A DNA stretch of 64,000 nt. Origin: Auanema rhodensis (Eukaryota; Nematoda; Chromadorea; Rhabditida; Rhabditidae). Where the stretch lies: contig OZ059898.1 in assembly GCA_964057225.1 (NCBI GenBank), positions 6,634,001 through 6,698,000 on the forward strand, written 5' to 3'. Every line of letters starts with the position of its first letter. Positions within the stretch are counted from its first letter, which is position 1. Made by a program: the position numbers and the translations under genes. Shown piece after piece: positions 37,083 to 50,800 of the stretch. Below the pieces are notes generated by a model. The model saw only the letters and a program-made list of their open reading frames with translations, was not told where the DNA came from and did not search any database.

Positions 37083-38324
37083 ATGGGTGAAATCATTGTT
37101 TCATTAGATGTTGAAGGAGTTTTATTTAAAACAAAACTGTCAACGTTATGCTCAGCACCGGGCTACTTCTCAGAACTGTTCAAAAAGGATTGGATCAGAG
37201 AATTAGATAAAGTAAATAGCTATATGTTTTTTTAATATTTATATTATTTTCTCTATAGAATGGATGTTTATTCATAGATAGAGATTCAATAATATTTCGA
37301 ATTATATTGAACTTTCTTCGTGACGGTCCAACTATTCCTTTGCCTGATGACGATTTTACATTGATGAGAATTGCTCAGGAAGCGAAGTAATACCTATAAA
37401 ACCAAACTTTTAAGTAATTGATTATTTCAGTTTTTTTGGTTTAACACAGCTGAAGAACATAGTGGAACGGAAAATATCATATGATCCTCTACCTTTCAAG
37501 GAAAAAACAAAGAAAATGTTAAACTTGTAAGCCATTTTTGTATAATAATATAAATTATATATAATTTATGAAATATATATATAAATTTAGAAAACAACAC
37601 AAAGAAGCTAGTAGCAAAAAGCAAGAAAAGGATAGAATTCAGAAAAAGAAGATTGGTAGAAATTCTTATGAAGGACGTAGCCTTCCTCCAACACCATTTG
37701 AAAGTACTCCCATTCTTAATGATTGTAAGTATTCATATAATATATCTCAGTGATAAATTTTTTTAATTTTTAGATGATAGAATGTTGATTGATTCTCCAC
37801 CAATTCCAATAAGAAAATCAACATTAGAAAAACAAAAACGTAAAGAAAGCGTAGATTCTATAAGTCATCCAAGGAACTTTACGTAAACTTTTTCTCGAGT
37901 ACTTTCTGTACACAAATTATTTTCAGACATGTGGCTCATGTAGGATGGAATGGATCTGGAGTTATCTTCGAACAACGCTTAGCGAATGCGGATAAAGCTG
38001 TTAAGGCTATTATGAGAGCTGCTGGCGAGGCTGATTTAAATGTATTTTATTTGTCTACAATCTTAAACATTTAAGAAATTTTCAGCCTGTTTATAATGTT
38101 GTCAATGGAGAAGATGCTCAATATGGTAGTAACTCTGTTGAAGTAAATATATTTTAAAATTAGAAAAAATAACAGATTAATTCTAGGTGTTCTTGGCTGG
38201 TCCTCATATGAAAGCAAAAGATTATACAACCACAGTATGCTATAGTTCTCCACAAAAACGACCATTACCTCCACCGAAACCACTACTCATTCAGCCACAA
38301 AGACCGGCTTCTGCAAATGAGTAA
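37083..38324 (+). CDS. BTB/POZ (T1, KCTD-type) domain protein
   Basis: Eight exons give 301 residues. Residues 3-105 form a T1/KCTD-type BTB domain: IIVSLDVEGVLFKTKLSTL, FSELF, then LFIDRDSIIFRIILNFLRDG and LMRIAQEAKFFGLTQLKNIV. KCTD proteins usually form pentamers and many are substrate adaptors for Cullin-3 ubiquitin ligases. Next come a Lys-rich linker and a Ser/Pro-rich stretch (SLPPTPFESTP). A C-terminal conserved-looking domain follows (HVAHVGWNGSGVIFEQRLAN ... VFLAGPHMKAKDYTTTVCYS), and the tail is proline-rich (KRPLPPPKPL). The start at 37083 sits eight bases behind an acceptor. Subfamily not assigned. Confidence 0.85.
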
Positions 38325-38817
38325 TATATCAAAATCATAAACTATCTATCTGTACAAAATATAAATATAGAATTATTTCTATATATGACAAAAAAAGAAT
38401 TATAAATTAATAAATTGTTTCTTTTTTTTGTATTATTCATTATCTGTGTAACTGCTACTAGATTCTTAGAAAATATTACTAATTATCAAATTATACAAAG
38501 ATGTTTTTAGAAAATATATGATACAGAAGTATATGTATAATTTTAAAATATCCCCAAATTGAAGAAATTATGAATCTGTAGAGAAAAGGACTACTGCTTT
38601 AATGTTTTTCTAGGTCATGCTTGAATGTTACCATGGTAATAGCAGATCGCAGACTACGGCAAGATTATTGCGTACAACTTAAGCTCTTTGATATTATTTT
38701 ATTTTAGCTGTAATTATTATAATTAATATGGATTTTGATAATATATGGTTTAAAACTGTTTGCGAGAGAAATATTTATGTACGCGTTTAAACCGTAGTCG
38801 TTTTATTTTCAGTCAAA

Positions 38818-41800
38818 ATGCAAGATAATTCTGATCCTCGCTTGAGTACGATTGCTACAATTATGTATTACATTAGGTATGTTTCTCTATTGAGAAAGAA
38901 ACAAGGTAACACGTTTCAGAGAAGGGTTTTATGGCACTGCTTCCAACTATTGTGATACCAAAGGAGTCTTAAGAAGTGATGTTGATCATGAGATGTTAGT
39001 ATTGAAAGGAGTTTGTAGTATTCTAAATGGTATGACTGGCATTTTGCTATTGCCAATTCGGTGTTTGTAAGGTAAAACAGCTGAAGCTCTTCGTATTCTG
39101 GATCCCGCTAAAGATGGACCATGTGGCTTAGGAGCTCGGTTTGCTCTTGTAATTGCACATCAGCGAGCTGTCAATCCAGGTTACAAAATATAGATAATAT
39201 GAAAGCGTAATATCGTTTTTAGATAAACAATCAATTGTTGAATTGGAGAATGAAATCCGAGAATTGTCCAAAAATTCTTCGGATATTGGAATGCTCTCAG
39301 CTGGAGAAGTTCTATATTTTTTGGATCAACCACAAAAAGCTAAAGTAGTGATGGAGAAGCTAATAGAGTTCGAGAATAATTATCCGGAGTCTCGTAAAAA
39401 TCCTAAAGTTTTAACTAAATCCATTCATAAAATAATACTTTACTTTTAAGTTGTTATCTCTTTTGGCCTGGATTGACTTAGCATTAAACAAAGAACAACG
39501 AACAACAAGACAACAATTTGAACTTGCTGCTCAATTGGTAGATTCTAGATTAAAGTTAAAAACGTTAAGTCATTGCTTAGGGGTATCCCGACGGTTTTGT
39601 GGGTGTATCAAGAATTTGTGAACTACATCGTTCTTCTGCAGAAATGAAAGTTGTTGCAAAGGTTTTAAAAACATTTTGTTGGAACGTATATAAATGAGAA
39701 AACATTTAGGATATGATTACAAATTTTCCAAACTTTATGCCTGCCCATATTGAAAAAGCTAAAGCAGGAATTGTGGATCATGATTGGGAATCTACAATTA
39801 ATGCTCTACAGAACAGTATTATGGCATCAGAAGTTAATAATTTATTTAAAACAAGTATAAATATAAATATTTAGGGATATAACGCCTATATTAGTTTTTT
39901 ACATGTACTTTATGCTGTATGTGCTAATGAAACTAAGGTTGAAGTAACCTTGCAGGAATTAAGGGTAATTCCAATTTTTAATTTTTTTTTACATCATGTC
40001 TTTACATGTTTCTTTAGGAAGCTCTCGAAGCTGCAGAAAAGGATAATCATAAACTTTATTATCGTATATCATCAATATTAATTCGCTGTTGTGTTAGAAA
40101 TAAGCATGTTCTAGTAGCTTCAAAGTGGGAAAATCTTAATTTTTTTAAATTTTTATTCTTTTTTTTTAAGACAGCTACTAGCCAAAGCTATACAACTTCA
40201 TGGAGCCGAAAAATACATGGTTGAAGAACTTCGCCTAGCTATGGCAATGGAAGATGTAAAGGAAGTTTCTGAAATAGCTAAAGATTTAATTCGAACTGGA
40301 AACACCGATCCTTATGCTTTATTAGGTAGATTGCTAGAATTCTGATATGAAAATTATTGCTATTTTAGGTGTTGCAATCAGTTATCTAATGAGCGGAAAA
40401 ATCATAGAAGCTTCTGAACAGCTCGAGTTTGCCCAACAATCCTATCCCAACCTGACGTCTAGTCCGGTAAAGGAACTTCAGCTCTTATCGGTTTCAACCA
40501 CCCCCATTTTATTCTCATGACGCGCACTTGTGAATGAATAATATTAGATATATTCTGTAGATGTTAGACTTACAGATTCATAAAGAGCGGTCATCTGGAA
40601 AAAAAGAAGAAGGGGTAGCACAAAACCGATTAGAGTGGGAAGGGCTTGTCAAATTTAAAATTTTTTTAATTTAGATTTTACATCTGATTGCTGCAATTGT
40701 TGCTAAAGAAAAACAACACGATTTCGAAGCTTTTCGTAGAAGTATTAGCGATGCTTTAACAGTTCATAAAACTTCACTTCAAGTTTGAGTTTATAAAGAA
40801 ACTTCAAAAATTAGTTTTTCACAGAATATACCATATGGAATTGACTACCTATTTGTTTTTGATGCTGATCTTCTATTCACTATAGCCTTACAGCTCTTAG
40901 ACTTCGCTCCCCTGGTGGTATGTTATTAATTGCTTCTTGTAAATACATGACGTTTAGCCAGTCAAAAATCCTGATGAAACTCTCAAAATGGCAGAATCTT
41001 TGTTACAACAAATTGTAGACTGTTCTCCAGGTTTCGAATTGATGATATGTCTCTATGTTTATTCTATGCCATGTTGTTAGGTTTGAGTCAGATAGTATAT
41101 ACCTTAGCACGTGTGCTATATTTAAAAAGTGAAACTGAAAATGCGGAACAGATAATTAAGCTTTGTCTGAAGAAGAATGAAACAGTAGCTGAAACATATC
41201 TTTTAAGAGCTCAGGTAATCATAATATAATTTAGTAATTTTGAGCAATAATTATCATTATTATTTAGATGCTTATTGATAAAGGGCAAGTTGCCGAAGCT
41301 GATGCATGTTTAACCACAGGACTTAATTTTAATTTCGCTGTCCGAGAAAGTTCTCTTTATCATCTGATCAAAGCAAAAGTTTTCCAGGTAATCAAAATTT
41401 ATTAATAAATTAAGAAATTTAAAAGAAAAATTATAAAACCCGTAGCGTGTCTAAAACAAATTCAAATGGCAAATGTTAATCTATGTAGACATTAGTACTC
41501 GATAGTATTCCAAAGCAGTAACGAAAGTATTATCTTTCCATACAGCTCTCACAAAAGTAAACCTGAAAAAAAAATTTTAAAAATGTTTTAAATCATTTTG
41601 CCACTAACCAATTTCGCTCTGAAAAGTTTTGGATAGAAAATGCGTCTTTCTCTAGGCAAGATAATTCATTACGAAGTTTCCTGATAGATTTCTCGAATTC
41701 TTCAACTTCTTCGGTTACAAACTGCCTTTCTTGGTGAGCGTCTGAAAATCAACATAACATAAATGAAAACCAGCAAAATAACATACGGGAATGCATTGCA

Positions 41801-44800
41801 TTCATTGTATCTTTCCTAGGTTTTAAATCAGCAAGGGGAACAAGGACAAGCTTATCATCCTCTGGTAACTTTATCCTCTTAGAATCCTTGAACAGAGATC
41901 TGAGGATTCTCACCCTACTCGTCAAAACTGTATGCGAAAAATCACTTCCTTTCGCTTTGGTTAAGATAAATACTAAAGAAATTATAAAATAAGAGAAGAG
42001 GAAATTGAGATTGCTACCTAAGTTTACACGGCGATCAGCATTTATTGAAGGTAATCCATTAATAGTTATACTAGCAGCACGAATACCTTCAGCCAAACGA
42101 ATTATCTGTAAAAGATGGATTATTTTTTTCCAATTTTTGAATTAGTTTACTCGGAACAGTTCCATATCAAATAGCCAATCATTACAAACCAAAACAGTCT
42201 GACATACTTGTAAAAGAAGTGCTATGATATCAATGCACTGAAATATATCAATGTTACACATAATTTAAAGATTCATACCTCAAGATTATTAGATAGTTCT
42301 AATCTTTCTTCCGATTTATAATTATGTCGTAATGCTTCTTCTAACATTGAAGAACAATTCGTTGCCTAAATATAGTTAATTGTTTATATAATAAACATAT
42401 TGAGTAACCTGACAATCTAGAAATATTGTTCTAGATTTTCCGACATAAGCGAACAATTTCATTGTTTGATATCTTGATGATTCAATTGCTTCTCTAGAAG
42501 CTGGTCGGAAAACATAGTATCTATATATTTTTTTGCATTCTATTCAAAACTCCTAAAAATTTCTTACCTGTACATATCTTGGGGATCATTACCACCTAAC
42601 ATACTTAAAATTGTTGATTTTCCTGCTCCTTGAGGACCAATCGCGCCTACGACATCAAAGTTTGTATTATCAGTCAAATATTCCTGAATTAATGATATAA
42701 CCATATATATATATATATATATATTTGAATAGTTTACGTTGAAAAACTCTTCAAAGCTCATAGAATCATTCAAAATCTTCTTAGCACTTGGCATTCCTTT
42801 TTCTTTAGTAGTAGGTGTGGGTGTTTCATTTGTAATAAACTTACGACCTTAAACAGTCTACATATTAATTTAAAACATATTAAAATCAACCATGATGTGA
42901 ATAAGCAGTTGAAGAACTCGGATTAGCTTCTCTTCCACCATAGCTTTCATGAGTAGTAACAACATCTTCTTTTTCCAGAATACTGTCATTTTCACGTGGT
43001 CTAGTTAAAAGCTGTAGTGCCCCTTTGCGTGATGCTAATTTTGGTGAAGTTAAATCTTCCTAAATTTTTACTTTAAAATGTTATTTAACAATACTATTAT
43101 GCTCACCCTCCTATGACTACTATGTCTTAAGGTTCGACTTCCTCCGGGAGGTCCATTCCATGACGATTCTCTACTTTTCATTCTTTAAAATAAACAAATG
43201 TTACTTGAATATAAATAAACAGAAAAATTATTCGAGATGCAAAGCTTTTTCGCTTTCAAAAGTTTAATAAGGAAACAAAAAAGTAGAAAATTCATTTATT
43301 GGATGTTGGGGGAGACGCCAGAGAAAAAATGAAGTCAGGGACGCAGAGTTAATATTATATGGGAGTAAAATAAATAAATAATTTTCATACGGGATAAAAA
43401 CGAGAATACTTGAAATTTTTATCAAATAATTTGGAAGTTAAAGAAAGACTTGCGTACTTAATATAGAGATGCATAATTATTTATAATTTACATATCACAA
43501 AGATCGGTTGATCTTAAAAAAATTGAAACACATACATGTGTAATCTGAATATTATTTAGCGCCGCGGGGAAACGGAACGAGCAGTAGAATTGCTGAGAAA
43601 TGGCCTAAAACTTCCTCAAAAAGAAGTATCTTCTAATTATTTGGCCAGGAAAGAGGGTACCGATGCTCATAGAATTTCCATACAATTACAATTAATCGAT
43701 TGTTTACAAACACTCAAAAGAACGGTAAGAATGCTGTTTTGAATAGTACGAATTTCATTTTCTGAAGCATGAAGCAGAATCTGTCATGGACAGTGCAATG
43801 GAACAATGGCGAGGCAAACCTGAAGAAGAAAAATTAATTCTTTTAAATGCTCAGTTGCAAGTAGCAAAGGGTGATCCCGATGGCGCTTTAGCTATACTGA
43901 GCAAGGTGAACTTTTTTTTGAGCAATCAGAATAATCTTTGAGTAATAGGTTCAACCAAATCAGCCAAATTATCAAAGTGCTCGAATAAAAATGGCTGAAA
44001 TATATTTAGATGAGAAAAAGGATAAACGCATGTTTACTATGTGTTATAGGTATAGTATTCTTATATTCTTAAAACATTTTTGTTTTTAAGAGAATTGATG
44101 AATTCTGTTCAAACCCCAAGCACTTTAACCCTGCTAGGTGATGCGTACATGAGCATTCAAGAAGTTTAAACAATTATTTTATTTACTATGAATTGTTTAT
44201 ATTATTTTTAGCCCGATAAGGCAATTGAAGTTTACGAAAAGGCTCTAAAACTATCAGGATCCAGAGATTTGGCTCTAACCGAAAAAATCGGAGAAGCTTA
44301 TGTGAATTGTCATCTTTTCTCAAAGGTTGCAATTATTTTATTTTATTATACTTCTTTAATTACATTTTCAATTTCTAGGCTGTAAATTTCTATGAATCTG
44401 CTATGAATTCCAATAAAGATAGTAAAATGAGATTGAAGTTGGCCGACCTTCTTCTAAAATTGGGTAATACTGAGAAATGTGAGCGTATACTCAAGCAGCC
44501 TCTTAATGATGATCCATCTCCTATTGGTAAGAATTTTTAATTACATATCTGTCCTTTAGTACGATTTATGTTCAATGCTATAATGCAAGCTTCTGTTTCT
44601 CACATCTCTTGAGAGTAAATTGAGCTTATTGCAGCTGAAATTTTGCCTAATTATAGAATTATGACGTGATTAAATATTCAGACCCTATGGTGATTTCGGC
44701 ACATGTTCAATACCTACAGCTGCTTTCTAGGCTTCACCTAGAAAATGGAAAAATAGCCGAAGCTTTAGAAGATCTTTATAAGTAATTGAGATGTTCGGGT

Positions 44801-47800
44801 TATTAAGTTAATGGTGTGATTTACAGTGCTAAACAACTACAGCTGAAGCTTATTCAACGTAATGTTTCTGATTCTCCTTCTAATACGTTGGCTAAAAAGG
44901 AGGTTGCCAAGTCTGTTCAATGAAAGTTCCATATTGTATTAAACAGCTCTAATTTAAGAATTGACTGTTTGATGGCTGAACTACGTATGACGCGTCGTGA
45001 AATGAAGGAAGCATTGGAATTATATAATGATGCTTTAGCATATGAGCCAACTAATCTAAAAGTAAGAGATACTGATTTTCAATAATACATTCTTCTCTTT
45101 TGATAATTATCTAACTTGACTACTTTAGGCTGTTCTAGCTATGGCAAATATACATTTGATATGTAATCGTTTAGCCAAATGTCAGGAATCATGTAAACAA
45201 GCTCTAGTAATGGATCGTCACAATGAACAAGCTATACTAGTGAGTTGTGCTAAATTAATGGGGAGGGGGTAAAGAGAAAATGTATACAATGTCAAGTGAA
45301 AGGAAGAGCGACACTATGGACTCAAGTACCAGCTTTAATTGGCTTCATAATAAGTATAATAGGTTTCATTGTGGGTTATAGACATACAATTGTTCCTATT
45401 TATTAGTGCAATTAGTATTATTTCACATGAAAGGTAGCCCCTTCTAGCGAATCAGATTAAGAAAATTCTAATATCAAATGAGATCTCTAGCATGTTTGAT
45501 TCAAAACTACCGTTAATAGCTGTTCGACTCATGCATTATATTTCACTAATACAGCTTAGCGACGGAAACATAATCAGAGATTAAGGCTCATGGGCCCATA
45601 TATGAAATGGGTTCACCTTTGCGCTTACGTGCAGCTGTAATTGTGATTAATCCTGAGGTTTCGGTTCATCACAAATCAATATAGTTGGTACGTTTCTTGA
45701 GCATCTGTTCCTATAATAATCCCATTGATTGTATGAATAGTGTGCTGCCGGTATGTTTTTTAAACCAATAGATCGATATTCACACATATATTAAATCTAT
45801 ATATAGTCGTATAGATAGATAGATATATGTAATATACTAAAATAGTCAGCCATGTGCTGCGCTTGATGTCCATATAAGCATTAATATAGCTTGTCATTAT
45901 ATTATTTCATGCGTAGATCTTCTCCTCTGAATTCCATGCTGAGCACTCGTAATTAAACAAGCTACATTACTCCTCATCTGTCAGTAATCTTCATTCAACA
46001 TGTAAATATATTTAATTAAGGCTATATAACGTAAAACATCATCATATTTCTAAATGCTTAGTATGATGCTTTTATCTTAATAATGCTATATATTTAGCTT
46101 AAATGAGCATCTGAAATTTGTATAACATATCCTTAAAGATTTATTTTGCATAGATAAAAAATGAGAAAAAAAAAACAATTAGGCTACAACAGCTATTAGC
46201 AATTCATTTATTGATTCTGCGCTTCCTTTTACTCAGAAAATAGATAAATACTACCTATTAATGATATTATGAAATATTACTTATAAAGTACACCTTTATT
46301 TAATAATTTTGAGAAATGTTTTCTATGTATACTAAAGAGAAAACCAGAACCAGTAGCTTGTTCACACTCAATACTCTTGGCCTGCTATGCTAAAGATGAT
46401 GGTTCAGTTGACAAATGGAATGGACGATTAAATTTGGTTGGAAACTTCCTTTCCTGTCTGAAGAAAGTTGTGTGAACTATTTAAGTTTTAAAAACTGAAA
46501 CAGCCTGAGCAGCATCAACAACTGCACAAGCAATTTTCTAGAACTCATAAACTCAAATGGTTCGAATCGATTTGCCATAGGGACAAGTGAATGAATATTA
46601 GATGGTCGTAGTCTAAACTGCAACAGCAGGCGCAATTGGAACAACAGAAACATCAGCCATTCACTAAATTCCATGTGGCAATAAAAAGTAAAAAAAGACG
46701 TTCAATTCGAATTTTCGACAGATATACTAATGGAATACTACAGACTCTTTTGGGTATGTGCTCTATCTAACACCAAGCATGACACTCACGACCGTTGAGA
46801 ACTTGAACTTCAACAATCGCGTATTGTGTCATAATTGGAGCTAGTGATTGGTGGAGAAATGGGAAGGCGGGAAACATATTTATATTTTGAAATAAAAGAA
46901 AAAGGGAAATTGATATTCTCCCGACGTTATGCATGACACAATCGAATCATCATGAACCAAGCGTATGATGGTTCGCTTTGTGTCATACACAAAATCCAGG
47001 AATCAATTAGTTAAACGTGGTAATATTATAACCAAAAAAAATAAAGCAAAGGTACAAAAAATTATTATTTAACGTTGTGTAGCAGCAAAATGTAAAACTT
47101 AATACTAGTCTAAAGCGTAGCAGCTTACGAATATATTCCATATGTCCGCTATATGGGCATAGAATAGTCAGGCAATGAACGGCATGCTAGAGCAGATGTG
47201 GATTTTTGAGGTCAACGAAGGAACAGATGCCTTGTCCGCAGCCCGTGGCACTGACAGAGAGAGAGTGAAGGGAAGGGTTGAGGGAATAAGAAACGAATAG
47301 AAAATGCAGAATTTAGCAGATGAACACCAACTGAATTTTCATAATGACTGACGAAGTATAATACTAGCTTTTTTGGAGAGGCTCAATAGGCGCCAAAACA
47401 GTGAATAGGTGCAGTGATCTACAGTGATCTTTGACCAAAATAACAGAATTATCAGTTCAAATACATAGTAACAAACTAATAAAAGAGCTGTTAAGAACTT
47501 TGTGGAATTAGAAGAATACATAATTACTGGGACTCGATCAACACATGCCGTGCACGACATAAAGGAAGCATCAGGTATTCAAATACTGATGCTTCGCTTT
47601 AGTGTCATAGACGGCATGGTGATTCGGACCAGTATTGTCGAATTACGGTGGAGGTAGAATGGGTCAGATGTAGCAATTTTTGAAAAGAGTGGGGTTAGGG
47701 CGGGTGGGGGGAAGTGATATTCACCGGACTTCGTGCACGACACAACCGAATCATCATAGCCTGTACGAATGATGGCTCGCTTTTGTGTCATATACGAAAT

Positions 47801-50800
47801 CAGGGAAAGATGATAAGTGGGATACTACTGGCCTTATTTTTTACGAAATGAATGATATGTAGAAACAGCCGCATGGGATGAAATATACACTAATGGAAAC
47901 AGGTGGAAGTAGAGCATAAGCGGAATAAGTAGTTGAATACTGAAGTAATACTGAAACAAGCAGAGTCCCCAAATGACTCTGGCATAGGCAGCATGACAGA
48001 GAGGCCGAGGAATCGAGGCACCTTATAGGAGCAATCGATCTCGCAGCAGGCGTTGGAGGCACAAGGGCCACACGCATACATAGACATACAGCTATACATA
48101 GGCATAGACACATGCTGGCTATTGAAACGGCCTTCGTGCAGCAGAATAAAAGCAGAATAAACTAATGAGAGTGGAAAAGAAAAGTATTAAGTAATAGCTT
48201 TCTGTTTCAGCATCATCATTAGAAATTCTAATTGTGAGGCTACTCATACAGTTGGCAGCAACATCAACTTAACTATTACATAATCATAAAGTTATCATAG
48301 CACCATACAACTATATGATATAAAACAAATTGCTCTCATCAGTAATATGATGATAGCTGTTGAGAATAGCTGCTACTCATTTGAACTGTAATCATCGTTT
48401 AAAGAGTAATTGTAGATCAAACATAGCAGAAAATTTTCAATTTTTTGATGTGTACTCGTAAAAAAAGATTAAATAAGAATAATGTTCATACTACAAAATG
48501 ATAAAATGAGGGTAGAAAAATGATTTTCCATTTTTTAATCATTTATTGGCCTTTATATAAGGAAAATACAGGTGTCGCTAACGTGTCGTGACATACAACA
48601 TACACATTTTGTTTTTATCAATATTCTCATGTACATCTGAATCTGCATAGGCGCCGTTGTGATCGCCTTTGTGTATATATGCGCATGTTGCATGTTGTTG
48701 TGACGTTGCTTGCGTGTCTGTATGTATATGTGCGGGTGATCAGTGAAAAGAACGATAGGGCGGGCGCAAACGGCTAACGACATGCCTTATATAGCAGGCA
48801 TATATGGGCGGAGCGAGTAGTGCAGATTAGGAGGCCGGCCATGTGTCAGAGATAGGCAGTAGTGCATGACATAAGAGAGATGGATCTAGAGAAATCAGAG
48901 ACATGGAGATGAAAGAGAGAATACGAATGAGAGGATATAAAGAAGAAGAACGAGAAAGAGAATGCGAAAGACTGCATGGCAACTGGAGACTGGAGACTGC
49001 CGCTGGCAGTATTGGTCCTGATGCTGACGAGCTGCCCGGTATGGCTCTCTCTGTGGCTCTCTCCAATTTGCAGTTTCTCTCAACATCTCTCAACTTAACA
49101 AGCCGATCGGCTCTCTTGTGTCCGCCCTCAACTGCCCCTCAGCACGATGGCAGGTTTTGAGCTTGTGAAGAGACTCAACTCAAAGTTTAACTAGTATTAC
49201 TAGCTACGGCTTCATAGAATGAGTTTGGGCTACTAGATCTTGGAAAGAGGGCGTAGACTGACCCAGCGAAGTGATTGGGCATAATACATATATCCTGAAG
49301 TTATTGAGAAGTTAGAAGAAACAGGTCAAATTCTCAAGTTAAAGACATTGAGCTGCTAAAGGGGTATGAGAAAAATGTGGAGAAAAAGAAATATATACGT
49401 ATATATGGAATGAAATATATTAATTTAAATGGAAAATTTTGTATAAATTAGAAGAAGTAATAAATCAATCAATGGAGAACTCCAGAATAATTTTTTTTTC
49501 AGATGATGGCTGATTTATTATATCTTCAAAATAATGTTGATGGAGCTATGGTTCATTTTGTCAATTTATTAGATAAATGTCCAAGTTAGATAATTATATT
49601 TCTACTGATTTTCAAAAATTATTTTAATTTAATTTTCAGATCATTATCATGCCTTAGCTCGATATATAGAACTTGCATGGAGAAACGGGCATGTAGAGCA
49701 GGTTTGTATAAAATGAAATGTGTGACGTAGTATATACCTGAATTTTAAAGGTCGAGAAACAGCTTAAAAGGGCTTTGGAGCATAATCCGAGAGCTGCAGT
49801 CGATTCAGGATACAACTATTGCCGTGCGCTTCATCAATGGTGAGTGGATTGCTATTTGAGGGGGAGGGATGAAAGGATGTTGGTGTTTCTAATAGGGATA
49901 TACGAATAGGGTAACCATAGATGTATCTTTATAAATGAGGAGAAAAGAGTGAAAAACGAGTAATGAATAGGAATATACATAGAAGATGAAGAGTAAAGAG
50001 GAACAAAAAGATGAATTTGTTCATCTTTATTCAAATGCAAGTTATAGGTACTCTGGAGAAACTAATTCAGCTCTGCAATCTTTCAATCGAGCTCGAAAAG
50101 ATTCTGAATGGGGAGAGAAGTCAATCTGCAATATGATCGAAATATGTTTAAATCCTGACAACGAAGTTCAAGGAGGAGAAACTATGGATTATGAAGATGG
50201 GTAAGCTATATATAACCTGTGGACAGTTGATTGTCTATAAGATTCAATAGAAATTGCAAGTTTTAGCAAAAGAATACATTATTGTAGTTTGTAAGAAATA
50301 GAAGAAGAATGAGAATAAAACGAAGAAGAGTGAGAGAGAAAAGAAAAAAACGTTCTTTTCCTCTTTTTTTTTTTGATGGAAAAAGCGAAAGAGTTGTATT
50401 TGAGACCATATGTGATGTCTTTGTTCAATCGAATAAAACATAAACAATCACTTTGACTGTTATACTTTATTCAACATTCTGCTTATTTTCAATTTTTTTT
50501 GATCAAACGCGTTGTTCTCTATAATGTTTGTGTGTGGACTTGATCAAAATTTTCTATTTTTAGAGATCAGGCTGATCGTGAAGTTGGAGTTAAAACAGCA
50601 GAAAGATTTCTTAATGTAAGTTTATTTTGAAATAAAAGAGATATTTGTTTTGAGATTTATTATTAAATGAAAACATCAAAGTATATGAGATATGATGATA
50701 AAAAGCAAATTTTTTGATTGAAAGAGAATGTAACACGATCTATTGCATATGGAGAAATTATAAACTACAGAGCTATGAAAGAATAAAAGAAAGAATGAAA

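Larger units (their letters stand above)
45240..49502. other. 4.3 kb ift-139 intron with microRNA cluster
   Basis: This intron separates exons ending ...NEQAIL and starting MMADLLYL. It holds four inverted-repeat hairpins described separately and a TATA-like element on the minus strand. The part at 47.1-49.2 kb is less AT-rich than the neighbouring introns. No protein-coding model can be supported; minus-strand open frames at 47579, 47841 and 48827 have no splice partners. Confidence 0.6.

Noticed and set aside
40575-40650. Extra open segment ([19 protein letters not shown]) after an acceptor in the ift-139 intron 40467-40674
   Set aside because: Skipping it joins ...LTSSP to [14 protein letters not shown] in phase, as expected from the TTC21B family; including it breaks the frame before the next exon.
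46551-46590. GGTTCGAATC, a tRNA T-arm-like motif
   Set aside because: No acceptor, D or anticodon stem can be drawn around it.
47579-49093. Minus-strand open frames in the 4.3 kb ift-139 intron
   Set aside because: One runs through microRNA hairpin 4; the others are low-complexity with no splice partners, and no protein family is recognisable.
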